DNA from: UBA8437 sp963578885
Lineage (GTDB): Bacteria; Planctomycetota; Planctomycetia; Planctomycetales; Planctomycetaceae
NCBI GenBank assembly: GCA_963578885.1
Contig: CAUZEQ010000001.1
Coordinates: 1-50,635 of the forward strand
Direction: 5' to 3'
DNA: 50,635 nt
Part shown: positions 7,034-16,110 of the stretch, piece after piece
Layout of the letters: each line of letters starts with the position of its first letter
How positions within the stretch are numbered: the stretch's first letter is position 1
Made by a program: the position numbers and the translations under genes
The notes under the pieces: model-generated
Told to the model about the DNA's origin: nothing
Seen by the model: only the letters and a program-made list of their open reading frames with translations
Databases searched by the model: none

Positions 7034-9634
7034 TCAGGGAACGTAGAGAAATTCGTTGGAATTGAGCAACATGTGGCAGAGGTGTTCGAGGGGTCGGTGG
7101 GGGGCCTTGGCCGATTCGGCGGCCTGCCGCTTCAGCAAATCGGACGCCAACCCTTGTTCCTCGTCGGTCGCCTCTCGACCCAACGCCAACCAAAATGCCC
7201 GATCGATCCGTGTCGAGGGGTCGCCTCCGAGAGTCTCAGTCACCACGCGCGCGGCAAAACGTCGAGCCTGGGTCATCGAGAAGCGGCCGTTGAGCATCGC
7301 CAGCGACTGCAGCACGACGACCGAGGAGTCGCGGTGGGTGCAGTTGTTGGCCACCGTCGGCTGGTCGAACACGCTCAACTCGGTCGGATGATAGTTGCGA
7401 CGGCAGGTCAGGTAGAGACTGCGGCGATTCGGGTCGCTGGGCCGAGCCAGCTTGCCGGTGTCGACCACCACGCTGCTGTCACTGTTCGCCTTGATCGGCA
7501 CCGCCGGACCACCCTGGTAGAAATCGATCTCGCCGCTGACACACAACACGCTGTCGCGGATCGCTTCGGACTCGAGCCGCTTCAGAGGTCGATGCCACAG
7601 CAGGTGATTGGCCGGATCGATCCTGCGGCACGCCTGCCAATCGGCCGCGGTGCGCGAGGTCGACTGGCGGTAGGTCGAGGAGCACAGCACGTGGCGGTGT
7701 ACCCGCTTCAGGCTCCAGCCACCGTCGACCAGCTCTACTGCCAGCCAGTCGAGCAGCCGGGGATGAGTGGGTTCGCTGCCTGAGAGCCCGAAGTTGGCCG
7801 GAGTCGAAACCAGCCCGGTGACGAAGTAACGCATCCACAACCGGTTGACGATCACCCGTGCAGTCACCGGGTTGCCCGGCCGAGTCAGCCAGCGGGCAAA
7901 CGCCAGGCGGCGACCGCTGCTGGCAGGCTGCTGGTCGTCCCTGGCAACCGAGCCGATCGGCGTCGGGCGACCGGCGGGATCGAGCACCAGTGGGACTCCG
8001 GGTTGGACCTCCGGACCCGGTGTGGTGAAGTCGCCGCGACGATAGAGATAGGTGGGAGGTGCCACGGCAGGTTCCCACGTCACACGCACCGTTTCGTACG
8101 TACCTCGAGTCGACCTCAGGCGAGCGATCTCGGCCTGGGAAGTGCTCACGGTCTTTCTCTGAGCAGGGCTCAGACCCGCCTCGACCTCCGCGGCTGAAAC
8201 CGCCATCAACGGCCCCAGCTTTGTGGCCAGGTAGGCCTGGACCGGGTTTCTCTTGTCCTTGGCCACCTTCACCGCCGCAACCGCGTCGGCCCGAACCGGC
8301 TCGGGCAACAAGGACACCTTCGCGTCACTCAACCGCTTCGAGACCACCGCCCGGATCCCGCCCAGCTGCTTCTTCAACTCCCCCACGCGGGCATCCACCC
8401 GGCCGTTGTGCTGGTCAATTCGTGCCTTGTGCCGGGGTGAGACGGTGTGCAGGTGACGCTTGTCGGCTTGGATCCAGTTCTGCACGTCCAGCGACGGAGT
8501 GAAGATCGCCGCCAGGCGGTAGTAGTCGGCCTGGCTGATCGGGTCGAACTTGTGCGAGTGACACTGAGCACAGTGAACTGTCAGTCCTAACAGCGAGGTC
8601 GAGACCGTCTGCAGGGTTTCGTAGAGCACCTGGTGACGGATGTCGGCCGTGTTGAGTTCGGGCGACGAGGTCGAGTCGCGGACCTGGCGGAGGAAGCCGG
8701 TGGCGATGATCTGCTGCAGCTCTCCCGCATCCAGGCTCTCGGCATTTCGCCAATCGACCAGTTCGTCACCAGCGAGCTGTTCGACCAGGAACTCGTCGAA
8801 CGGCTTGTCCGAGTTGAAGGCGGCGATGACATAGTCGCGGTACCGCCAGACACCCGGTGCCGGCTTGATGATCCCCGCATCGTTGTCGGACCCGATGGTG
8901 TCGACGTAGCCGGCCACATCCAGCCAGTGCCGCCCCCATCGCTCGCCGTACCTCGGGTCCGCCAGCAGCCGATCCACCAACCGGCTCCAGGCACCCGGCC
9001 GGCGATCGGCCAGAAAGCCCGTGACCTCCTCGGGTGAGGGCGGCAGACCGAGCACGTCGAGGTGAGCTCGGCGGACCAGTTGTGTCCGAGTCGCCTCGGG
9101 AGCCAGCTCGAGGCCGACGTCCTCGAGTCGTTTCAGCACGAAGGCGTCGACCCCGCCGGCCACACGATCGGCCGCCACGACCCCGGGCACCACCGGCCGC
9201 TGCGGCGGACGAAACGACCACCACTGCCGATCCGACTCGTCCAGCCCAGGCTCCTCCGACGCATCCAGACCCCGCTCGACGTAGCGGGCCCGCGCCCCGC
9301 CGGCGACCCACTTCTTGATGATCTCGATATGAGCAGCCGTCGGTCGAAGTTCCTTGCCGGGCGGCATCTGGCCGCTGACCAGCTTCTGCACCAGCAGGCT
9401 CTTTTCCAGATCCCCGGAGACAACGGCCGGACCGTGCTTGCCGCCCCGCTTGATCAGCGGCAGCGACCTGAGATCCAGGCCCGCCTGGCGACCCTCGCCA
9501 CCGTGGCACTTCCAGCAGTAGGTCTTGAGCAACCCTTGCACACGCTCTTCGAAGAGCGGACCCTCCTCGGCCGGAACCGTTCCGGAACCAACCAGCAGGG
9601 CGGCCAGGATGGCCTGAAAACTGTGACGAAGCAT
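7034..9634 (-). CDS. PSCyt1-DUF1549-DUF1553 (PSD1) protein, secreted cytochrome-like
   Basis: An 866-residue protein. The ATG at 9634 starts a clear signal peptide (M-L-R-H-S-F-Q-A-I-L-A-A-L-L-V); an open frame runs 43 codons further upstream but has no export signal. One heme site, C-W-K-C-H, lies at residues 40-44 in the PSCyt1 domain. DUF1549 follows (the V-D-A-F-V-L segment and R-Y-G-E-R-W-G-R-H-W-L-D-V-A block), then a long linker, then DUF1553 (R-V-I-V-N-R-L-W-M-R-Y-F, G-L-V-S-T-P-A-N-F-G, the S-S-T-Y-R-Q-S block). These domains were first described as planctomycete-specific and have no proven activity. It is the first gene of the operon with DUF1501 and the heptaheme cytochrome, which supports a redox role. 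Confidence 0.94.
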   Translation of the reverse strand: MLRHSFQAILAALLVGSGTVPAEEGPLFEERVQGLLKTYCWKCHGGEGRQAGLDLRSLPLIKRGGKHGPAVVSGDLEKSLLVQKLVSGQMPPGKELRPTAAHIEIIKKWVAGGARARYVERGLDASEEPGLDESDRQWWSFRPPQRPVVPGVVAADRVAGGVDAFVLKRLEDVGLELAPEATRTQLVRRAHLDVLGLPPSPEEVTGFLADRRPGAWSRLVDRLLADPRYGERWGRHWLDVAGYVDTIGSDNDAGIIKPAPGVWRYRDYVIAAFNSDKPFDEFLVEQLAGDELVDWRNAESLDAGELQQIIATGFLRQVRDSTSSPELNTADIRHQVLYETLQTVSTSLLGLTVHCAQCHSHKFDPISQADYYRLAAIFTPSLDVQNWIQADKRHLHTVSPRHKARIDQHNGRVDARVGELKKQLGGIRAVVSKRLSDAKVSLLPEPVRADAVAAVKVAKDKRNPVQAYLATKLGPLMAVSAAEVEAGLSPAQRKTVSTSQAEIARLRSTRGTYETVRVTWEPAVAPPTYLYRRGDFTTPGPEVQPGVPLVLDPAGRPTPIGSVARDDQQPASSGRRLAFARWLTRPGNPVTARVIVNRLWMRYFVTGLVSTPANFGLSGSEPTHPRLLDWLAVELVDGGWSLKRVHRHVLCSSTYRQSTSRTAADWQACRRIDPANHLLWHRPLKRLESEAIRDSVLCVSGEIDFYQGGPAVPIKANSDSSVVVDTGKLARPSDPNRRSLYLTCRRNYHPTELSVFDQPTVANNCTHRDSSVVVLQSLAMLNGRFSMTQARRFAARVVTETLGGDPSTRIDRAFWLALGREATDEEQGLASDLLKRQAAESAKAPHRPLEHLCHMLLNSNEFLYVP

Positions 9635-9692
9635 GGGTGGGAGATGGGTGGGAGACGGGTTCGAAGACGTTGGCCTGGTGGCCGATCGTCGA

Positions 9693-11750
9693 TCATACCA
9701 CATCCCGTTCCCGCCAAGCCCGCTCGACCATCGACGTGAACTCCAGCGCCAGTCGTCGTCCATCGCCCAGAGGACCCTCGGTCACTCGACCTCGCAGCTC
9801 ATCCCTCAGCACCCCCCGACGCCCGGCATCCTCGGCCAGCCCGACCGCCCTGGCCACGTAGTCCTCGCGAGACGACGCGACCAGGTCCTCGAGACCAACT
9901 CGGGCCAGGAACGCGGCACTCTGGCGACCGCACATGCGGTCCCCCGCCCAGGTCACCACCGGGACTCCCATCCAGAGTGCCTCGCAGGTGGTCAGGCCGC
10001 CGCAAAACGGAAACGGATCCAGGCCGATGTCGATCTCACCGTATCCGGCCAGCAACTCGGTGTGACTCACCCACCCGTGGCACTCGATCCGGTCCGACTC
10101 GAGTCCCGCATCGCCCAGGATCCCGATCACGCGATCGGCGACTTGCGGGTCATCGAGCCCGTGGCTGCGGAGCACCAGTCGCGACCCGTGATGGCTCTGC
10201 AGGACTTCGGCCCAGGTCGCGAGCACTGCGGGGGTCGTCTTGTCGAGCTTGTTGAAGCTGCCGAAGACCACCTCGTCGGACTCGGGCCGAGCCACCACCT
10301 CGTGGTCCCCGACCGCCGGCAGGTAGCTGATGTGTCCGCCCTCCAACCGCACAACCTCCTCGCTGAACGACACCTCCGCCCCCTCGGGCACCAGCACCTC
10401 GTCGGCCACCAGCACGTCGATCGCATCGAGACCCGTGGTCGAGGGGTAGCCTATCCAGGTCAGCTGCAGAGGTGCCGGGCGACGAGCGAACACGCCCAGG
10501 CGGTGGTGACCGGTGTGGCCGGCCAGGTCCACGAGCACGTCGATTCCCGCACCGCCAATCCACTCGGCCACCTGCTCGTCCTCACGGCCCCGAATGTCGA
10601 ACCACTCGGCCGAAGCCGAGCGGAAACGGTCGGTGAAGGCGTCGACCTGGACCCGATCGCTGAAACAGACCGCCTGCACCCGGTCGGTGTCGAACGACTC
10701 GAACGCGCCCAGCAGGAAGCGGCCCACCGGATGCTGGCCGAAGTCCGGTGACACGAAGCCGACCCGTAGAGGGGATCGGTCCGAGCGGGCCTGGGCAGGG
10801 CTCGATCGAGAGGACTCGAGATCACCCCACAACTCCAGCGACGACTGGCGATGTGCCGCCAGGATCTCGTCTGTCGACACGTCGTCCCGGCAAAGCATCG
10901 TGGCCAGTCGGTTGGCAACCGCGGCCGTCGAGTCGGGTGAAAGCTCCCTGGCACGTTCAAACTGATCGGCCGCCTCGGCAAGTCGACCCTGCAGTTTCAG
11001 GACGACACCGAGATTATTGGTCGCTCGAGCGTGACCGGCAGCACTCTCCAGTACGCCCCGCTGCATCGCCTCGGACTCGGACAATCGACCCGCATGCTCC
11101 AGAGCAATCCCGAGGTTGTAGCGGGTCTCGAGATCACGGGGGCTGATCGCGAGTGACCTGTGGTAGGCGGCAATCGATTCGTCGAGTTGTCCGAGCTTCA
11201 ACAGTGCGTTGCCGAGATTGTTCTCGGTCCCGGCCAGGCCAGGCCGGATCGACAGCGCCCGGCGGCTGCAGTCGGCTGCCTCGACATACTCACCCATCTC
11301 GATCAGCACGTTTCCGAGGTTGGTCCAGGCACCGTAATGCCCCGGTTGCAGATCGACCGCGCGCCGAAACGCCTCGGCCGCGTCGTGAGGTCGTTTCTGG
11401 CAACCACAGGCCAGGCCCAAGTTGACCCATCCCGAAACGAACTCGGCATCCAGTTCGATCGCCCGCCGTGCCATCAGCTCGGCCTCGCCGCCCTCGCCCG
11501 CGGCTACCAGCACCGCCGCCAGGTTCGCCGCCGCCTCGGGTACCGTCGAATCGATTTCGTAGGCCCGGCGGGCCGAAGACACGGCCTCCTCGAGGTCGCC
11601 CCGCCGCAGAAACACGCCCGCTAATACCCGGTGCGCCGATGGCTCATCGGCAGAAACCGCCAGCACCTCGCGAGCCACTCCCGCCGCCTCGTCCAACCGA
11701 CCGGCCGCAAACAGGTCAAACGACCGACGAATCTCGCTGGGTACGTCCAT
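9693..11750 (-). CDS. TPR protein with O-GlcNAc-transferase-like (GT41/SPINDLY) domain
   Basis: The 685-residue protein has about eight tetratricopeptide units in its first 300 residues (repeated A-x-x-N-L-G-x-x-L pattern), then a family GT41 domain. Recognisable GT41 blocks are V-S-P-D-F-G-Q-H-P-V-G-R-F-L, D-L-A-G-H-T-G-H-H-R-L-G and R-R-P-A-P-L-Q-L-T-W-I-G-Y-P-S-T-T-G, with a late D-P-F-P-F-C-G-G nucleotide-sugar loop. Relatives transfer GlcNAc or fucose from a nucleotide sugar to Ser/Thr of proteins, with the TPRs choosing the target. No signal peptide is visible, so it is probably cytoplasmic. I chose ATG 11750; a GTG at 11786 would add 12 residues. The acceptor is unknown. Confidence 0.9.
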   Translation of the reverse strand: MDVPSEIRRSFDLFAAGRLDEAAGVAREVLAVSADEPSAHRVLAGVFLRRGDLEEAVSSARRAYEIDSTVPEAAANLAAVLVAAGEGGEAELMARRAIELDAEFVSGWVNLGLACGCQKRPHDAAEAFRRAVDLQPGHYGAWTNLGNVLIEMGEYVEAADCSRRALSIRPGLAGTENNLGNALLKLGQLDESIAAYHRSLAISPRDLETRYNLGIALEHAGRLSESEAMQRGVLESAAGHARATNNLGVVLKLQGRLAEAADQFERARELSPDSTAAVANRLATMLCRDDVSTDEILAAHRQSSLELWGDLESSRSSPAQARSDRSPLRVGFVSPDFGQHPVGRFLLGAFESFDTDRVQAVCFSDRVQVDAFTDRFRSASAEWFDIRGREDEQVAEWIGGAGIDVLVDLAGHTGHHRLGVFARRPAPLQLTWIGYPSTTGLDAIDVLVADEVLVPEGAEVSFSEEVVRLEGGHISYLPAVGDHEVVARPESDEVVFGSFNKLDKTTPAVLATWAEVLQSHHGSRLVLRSHGLDDPQVADRVIGILGDAGLESDRIECHGWVSHTELLAGYGEIDIGLDPFPFCGGLTTCEALWMGVPVVTWAGDRMCGRQSAAFLARVGLEDLVASSREDYVARAVGLAEDAGRRGVLRDELRGRVTEGPLGDGRRLALEFTSMVERAWRERDVV

Positions 11751-11889
11751 CGCCAAGAGTCTACGAGTCTCGAAAATCGTTGCCACGCGATACGCCGTCG
11801 ACCCAGTCGCTCGACAGGCCTCATAAGTGATGCAACTATTGAAACGTCGACATGCTGCCTTTGCAGCCTGTTAGGGATCCTACAGCGAG

Positions 11890-12954
11890 ATGCACACGAT
11901 GGTGATTGGGCAACGGCTCATTGTGCTCATCGCACTCCTGCTTGTGGGAATCACAGTCCCGGCTTGCCAGGAAGATGACGCCCCGCCGACGTTGACCACC
12001 ACGGCACCGACGGCACCCGGCACGGACGCCGACAGCCCCACGACCGCCAAGCCGCGTTCACGTACGTTCGAGTTTGACTACGGCGTGACGGTTCGGGACG
12101 TCCCCGCGGGATCACGGCTTTTGGTCTGGCTGCCGGTGCCGCAGACGACCAGCCACCAGCAGGCCAGCCGACTGAGACAGGATGTGCCGGTCGAACCCCA
12201 GCAGACGACCGAATCGAAATACGGCAACCAGATGCTGCACTTCGAACTCGAACCGTCCTCGGCCAAACCGCTCACCTTCCAGGTCACCTGGCAGATCACT
12301 CGCAACGAGGTGCGTGGCCTGGACCACTCCGACCCCGACGCCAGGCTCGACGACGCGAAGCGCAAGACCTTCCTGTCGGCCAACGCCAAGGTGCCGATCG
12401 ACGGCAAGCCGCTGACTCTGATCGATTCCTCAAAGCTCTCACGCGACAACCCGATCGAGTTGGGCCGGTCGCTTTATGAACGGGTCGACGACCACATGCG
12501 CTACGACAAGTCGCAGCCGGGCTACGGCAACGGCGACGTGCTGTGGGCCTGCGACAGCGGATTTGGCAATTGCACCGACTTTCACAGCCTGTTCATCTCG
12601 CTGGCCCGAGGCCAGGATCTGCCGGCCCGCTTCGAAATCGGATTCCCGCTGCCACCGACTCGGGGCGAGGGGACCATCGGTGGTTATCACTGCTGGGCCC
12701 AGTTCCACGTCGATGGGCACGGCTGGGTGCCCACCGATATCTCCGAAGCTGACAAGCACCCCGAGCTCAAGAACTACTACTACGGCAACCTGACGGAAGA
12801 CCGCGTGCAGTTGACCGTCGGCCGTGACATCACGCTCGAACCCGCCCAGCAAGGCGAACCACTCAACTACTTCATCTACCCGCACATCGAGGTGGATGGC
12901 AAGAGTTGGCCGGTGGAGAAAACCGACCGGGCATTCGCCTTTCGGGATCGCTAG
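11890..12954 (+). CDS. Transglutaminase-like protease-fold protein, probable lipoprotein
   Basis: A 354-residue protein. A hydrophobic N-terminus ends at Cys26 (V-P-A-C), an acceptable but not ideal lipobox. A Thr/Pro-rich linker (about 33-55) leads to a beta-rich region and then a transglutaminase core with a full triad: Cys228 (G-N-C-T-D-F-H), His267 (G-Y-H-C-W-A) and Asp283 (P-T-D-I-S). Bacterial members are more often proteases or amidases than cross-linking enzymes. ATG 11890 and ATG 11899 are both possible starts. The final G of the TAG stop is also the first base of a dispersed palindromic repeat. The gene probably stands alone; its substrate is unknown. Confidence 0.88.
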   Translation: MHTMVIGQRLIVLIALLLVGITVPACQEDDAPPTLTTTAPTAPGTDADSPTTAKPRSRTFEFDYGVTVRDVPAGSRLLVWLPVPQTTSHQQASRLRQDVPVEPQQTTESKYGNQMLHFELEPSSAKPLTFQVTWQITRNEVRGLDHSDPDARLDDAKRKTFLSANAKVPIDGKPLTLIDSSKLSRDNPIELGRSLYERVDDHMRYDKSQPGYGNGDVLWACDSGFGNCTDFHSLFISLARGQDLPARFEIGFPLPPTRGEGTIGGYHCWAQFHVDGHGWVPTDISEADKHPELKNYYYGNLTEDRVQLTVGRDITLEPAQQGEPLNYFIYPHIEVDGKSWPVEKTDRAFAFRDR

Positions 12955-13001
12955 GGACTGGCTCCAGAGCCCCGCCTGCGGCGGAAGCCAGTCCCCGGCC
13001 T
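12954..13001. repeat. Palindromic repeat starting inside a stop codon (GGGACTGGCTCC family)
   Basis: Short copy of the family seen at 3545. GGGACTGGCT pairs with AGCCAGTCCC across a loop with an inner CCGCCTGCGGCGG stem. Its first base is the last base of the transglutaminase gene's TAG. It could form a terminator-like hairpin before the next gene. Confidence 0.8.
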
Positions 13002-13008
13002 GCTTTGG

Positions 13009-13014
13009 TACGAT
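13009..13014 (+). promoter_or_regulatory. Possible -10 hexamer (TACGAT) of the propeller gene
   Basis: TACGAT lies 34 nt before the chosen ATG, just after the palindromic repeat. No convincing -35 element is visible. It resembles the TANNCT/TANNAT hexamers found upstream of several other genes here. Confidence 0.25.
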
Positions 13015-13048
13015 GACACCCGTTCGCCAACGCATCGGGAATCCTGAC

Positions 13049-16048
13049 ATGCGCCATCTTCTGCAACGCGTCACCGCTGTTGTCCTGCTGCTTGCTGCCA
13101 CCACGGCGGTCTCAGCAGGCGCCGACGCCGTAGAGACTCACAAGCAAATCGGCGTACACGCCGGTTTGTGCGTGCTGCTGGGAGAGAACCAGGCCCAGCG
13201 GGCCCTGGCACTGACGACGGTCAGCGACCTGGTGATCTACGTCCCCACCACGACTCATGCCCGGGCCGCCACCGTGCGGGCCGCCGCCGAAAAAGCCGGC
13301 CTGCTGGGGACCCGGATTATCGTCGACCACGGCCTGGCAAACCGGATCGGATTGGCCAGTGACCTGGCCGACGCGGTCGTGGTCGAGGGACGGGTCGGGA
13401 TATCGGTGTCTGAGTTGATGCGAGTCATCCGGCCGCGAGGCCGACTGGTGGTCGACGGCGATGTCCGCGTCAAGCCGGTCCCCAAGGGGACCGGCGAATG
13501 GAGTCATCCCTACCACGGAGCCGACAACAACCCGCAATCGAACGACAGGCTGGCCAAGGCGCCCTACCTGACCAAGTTCCTCGCCACCCCCTGGTACGGG
13601 CCGATGCCCGAAGTCACCGTCTCCTCGGGTGGACGGATGTTCAAGGCGTTCGGGTTCCTGGCGTTCAAGCGTCGCGAATGGCCCATGGTGGGCAAGCTCA
13701 TCTGCCTCAACGGCTACAACGGAGCCACTCTCTGGACCAGGCTGCTCACGCCCGGGTTCATGATCCATCGCAACACGATCGTCGCCACCCCCGACACGCT
13801 CTACCTGGCCGACAACACCTCCTGCAAGCTGATCGACGCGGCCACCGGAGCCGTCCGCGATGAAATCGTCGTGCCCGAATCGCACGCCGGATACGGCAAG
13901 ACCTGGAAATGGATGACACTCCGCGACGGCGTGCTCTACGCGCTGATCGGTCCCAGCGAAAAACTGCACCAGGTCCACCTCGGCACCCGCACCAAGACCG
14001 GCTGGCCGTGGGCGACGGTCCGCAGCACCTACGGCGGCTCGATCGAGACCTGGGGCTTCGGCCGCACGCTGCTGGCATTCGACGCCAGGACCAAGAAAGT
14101 GCTCTGGTCTCACACCACCACCGCCCCGATCGACGGCCGGGCCGTGGTGATGAACAAGAACCGCATCTTCCTCTACAGCCACCAGGACCACCTCGAAGCC
14201 GTCAATCTTGCCGACGGCAAGACGGCCTGGAAGACCTCCGACAAGCAACTACTGGAAACGATCGGGGCCCACCATCGAGCCCAGACCGCCAGCCTCGGTT
14301 ACTCCACCTCCGCCTACCTCAAGTGCAACGACGACGCGCTGTTCTTTGCCGGACCCACACGCACGAAACTCGTCGCCGTCTCGGCCGACACCGGCAAGCT
14401 GCTCTGGAGCTACAAGGACGGCAACATGCAGCTGATCATTCGGGATGACGGCCTGTACGCGATGGGCCGGCTCAGCCAGAGCAAGAAGTTCGACCCGCTG
14501 ACCGGGAAGGTGCTGGCCGACCTGCAGTGTTTCCGAGGCAATTGCACGCGGGCGACCGGGACGGTTGATTCGATCTTTGCTCGAGGCTACCGGCACACGG
14601 GCACGATGCGATTCGATGTCTCATACGGCAAGCCGAGGCGGCTGCCGGGAATGCGACCCGCCTGCCAGGATGGTGTCATCGTCGCCAACGGGCAGCTGTA
14701 CTGGGGCCCCTGGATGTGCGACTGCAATCACTCGCTGGTCGGAGTCATCAGCCTGACGGGGGCGGGTGACTTTGAATTCGATCGCCAGGCGATCGAGAGT
14801 GAGCGGCTCGAGACGTTTGCCCCTTCGGCGGTCCGTTCTCCCTCGCTGACCCCCGCCGACTGGCCGACCTACCGGGCCAACAACCGGCGAACCGCGGCGA
14901 CCCCGGTTCGAGTGCCTGCGAAACTGAAGCTGGCCTGGCAGACATCGCCGCGTGAAACGATCGAGCCGACCGCACCTGTCACTGCGGCGGGCCTGACCCT
15001 GGTGGCGGGATCCGACGGAGCGGTGCGGGCTTTCGACTCGGCCACCGGCAAGACCCGCTGGACGGCGTTCACCGGCGGAGCCATCGCCTATCCTCCCACG
15101 ATCGCCAAGGGCCGCGTGCATGTCGGATCCGGCGACGGCCTGGCCTGGTGCTTCGACCTGGCCACGGGCAAGACCCTGTGGTGTTTCCGAGCTGCACCGC
15201 TCGAGCGGCGGATCCCCGTCTACGGCCGACTGCTCTCGACCTGGCCGGTGGCCAGCGGAGTGATGGTCGCCAATGGAGTCGCCTACTGTGCGGCGGGGAT
15301 CATCTGCCACGACGGCACCCACGTCTACGCACTCGATGCGGCCACCGGCAAGATCCGCTGGCAGAACAACAGCTCGGGCAACCTGCTGGGTGAGGACGAA
15401 TCGGTGGGAGTCAGCGTGCAGGGTCACATGCTGTTGCACAACGGCATCGTCCACCTGGCTGGAGGCAACGTGGTCTCGCCGGCGAAGTACGACACCAAGA
15501 CCGGCAAGTGCCTGAACAGACTGACCCAGAAACCCGGCAAGTCGCTCGACGAGCACTGGAAGATGCAGCGCTCGAGTCGTGGCAGCGAGTTGTTCCTGGT
15601 CGAGGGCCAGGTTGCCGTGGCCGGCGACATGCTCTACTCGGCACGAACACCAGGCCCCCCGTCGCGTTACAACGCCAAGTACCTGCTGCAGGCGAGCCTG
15701 GGCGACGTGATCATCCAGGGCACCGACAAGACCCTGTTGCGGGTGGACCCCAAGGGCGGCCCCGACGGCAAGTCGAAGGTCCTCTGGAAGGACTCGAGCT
15801 TCGCAAAAACCGAAGCGGTGGTGCTGACGCCCAACGCGGTGATCGTGGCGGGTGAACTGCCTGCGCTGAAGGCCGACGGGCCGCTGCGGCCTGCGGTGGT
15901 CGCCCGCGACCCGGCCAACGGCAAGCCGCTTTGGGCCCAGGCCCTGCCGGCTCCGCCACAGAAGTGGGGCCTGGCGATCGACCGCGACGGGCGAGTCGTG
16001 CTGACCCTGATCGACGGCCGAACCGTCTGCTTCGCAGCAGCCGATTAG
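13049..16048 (+). CDS. Large secreted PQQ-type beta-propeller with methyltransferase-like N-terminus
   Basis: A 999-residue protein. ATG 13049 begins a signal peptide (L-L-Q-R-V-T-A-V-V-L-L-L-A-A-T-T) cut near A-G-A. Residues about 35-145 resemble the second half of a class I methyltransferase fold (S-D-L-V-I-Y-V, then E-L-M-R-V-I-R-P-R-G-R-L-V-V), but no glycine-rich SAM loop is apparent. The rest is propeller: repeated A-x-T-G-K-x-x-W blades, for example D-S-A-T-G-K-T-R-W and D-A-A-T-G-K-I-R-W. The bound cofactor, if any, cannot be read; many such proteins are scaffolds. A C-D-C-N-H motif near 555 is family-typical and is not a CxxCH heme site. ATG 13013 would add 12 residues. The gene is followed by a convergent repeat region. 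Confidence 0.88.
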   Translation: MRHLLQRVTAVVLLLAATTAVSAGADAVETHKQIGVHAGLCVLLGENQAQRALALTTVSDLVIYVPTTTHARAATVRAAAEKAGLLGTRIIVDHGLANRIGLASDLADAVVVEGRVGISVSELMRVIRPRGRLVVDGDVRVKPVPKGTGEWSHPYHGADNNPQSNDRLAKAPYLTKFLATPWYGPMPEVTVSSGGRMFKAFGFLAFKRREWPMVGKLICLNGYNGATLWTRLLTPGFMIHRNTIVATPDTLYLADNTSCKLIDAATGAVRDEIVVPESHAGYGKTWKWMTLRDGVLYALIGPSEKLHQVHLGTRTKTGWPWATVRSTYGGSIETWGFGRTLLAFDARTKKVLWSHTTTAPIDGRAVVMNKNRIFLYSHQDHLEAVNLADGKTAWKTSDKQLLETIGAHHRAQTASLGYSTSAYLKCNDDALFFAGPTRTKLVAVSADTGKLLWSYKDGNMQLIIRDDGLYAMGRLSQSKKFDPLTGKVLADLQCFRGNCTRATGTVDSIFARGYRHTGTMRFDVSYGKPRRLPGMRPACQDGVIVANGQLYWGPWMCDCNHSLVGVISLTGAGDFEFDRQAIESERLETFAPSAVRSPSLTPADWPTYRANNRRTAATPVRVPAKLKLAWQTSPRETIEPTAPVTAAGLTLVAGSDGAVRAFDSATGKTRWTAFTGGAIAYPPTIAKGRVHVGSGDGLAWCFDLATGKTLWCFRAAPLERRIPVYGRLLSTWPVASGVMVANGVAYCAAGIICHDGTHVYALDAATGKIRWQNNSSGNLLGEDESVGVSVQGHMLLHNGIVHLAGGNVVSPAKYDTKTGKCLNRLTQKPGKSLDEHWKMQRSSRGSELFLVEGQVAVAGDMLYSARTPGPPSRYNAKYLLQASLGDVIIQGTDKTLLRVDPKGGPDGKSKVLWKDSSFAKTEAVVLTPNAVIVAGELPALKADGPLRPAVVARDPANGKPLWAQALPAPPQKWGLAIDRDGRVVLTLIDGRTVCFAAAD

Positions 16049-16054
16049 CCCCGG

Positions 16055-16105
16055 GGACTGGCTTCCGCCTGCGGCGGACCCGTGGCGGGGTGCCTGTCCC
16101 TGCCT
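16055..16105. repeat. Partial copy of GGGACTGGCTCC / GGTGCCTGTCCC repeat
   Basis: Lies between convergent genes. It contains GGGACTGGCTTCC, the CCGCCTGCGGCGG stem and GGGTGCCTGTCCC, the same modules in the same order as at 3545 and 50550 but shortened. It may act as a two-way terminator. Confidence 0.7.
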
Positions 16106-16110
16106 GAGCA

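Noticed and set aside
9633..10751. 372-codon plus-strand frame
   Set aside because: Antisense to the GT41 domain gene, with no family features.
14710..14730. C-D-C-N-H in the 999-aa propeller as a heme site
   Set aside because: c-type heme attachment needs CxxCH; here only one residue separates the cysteines.
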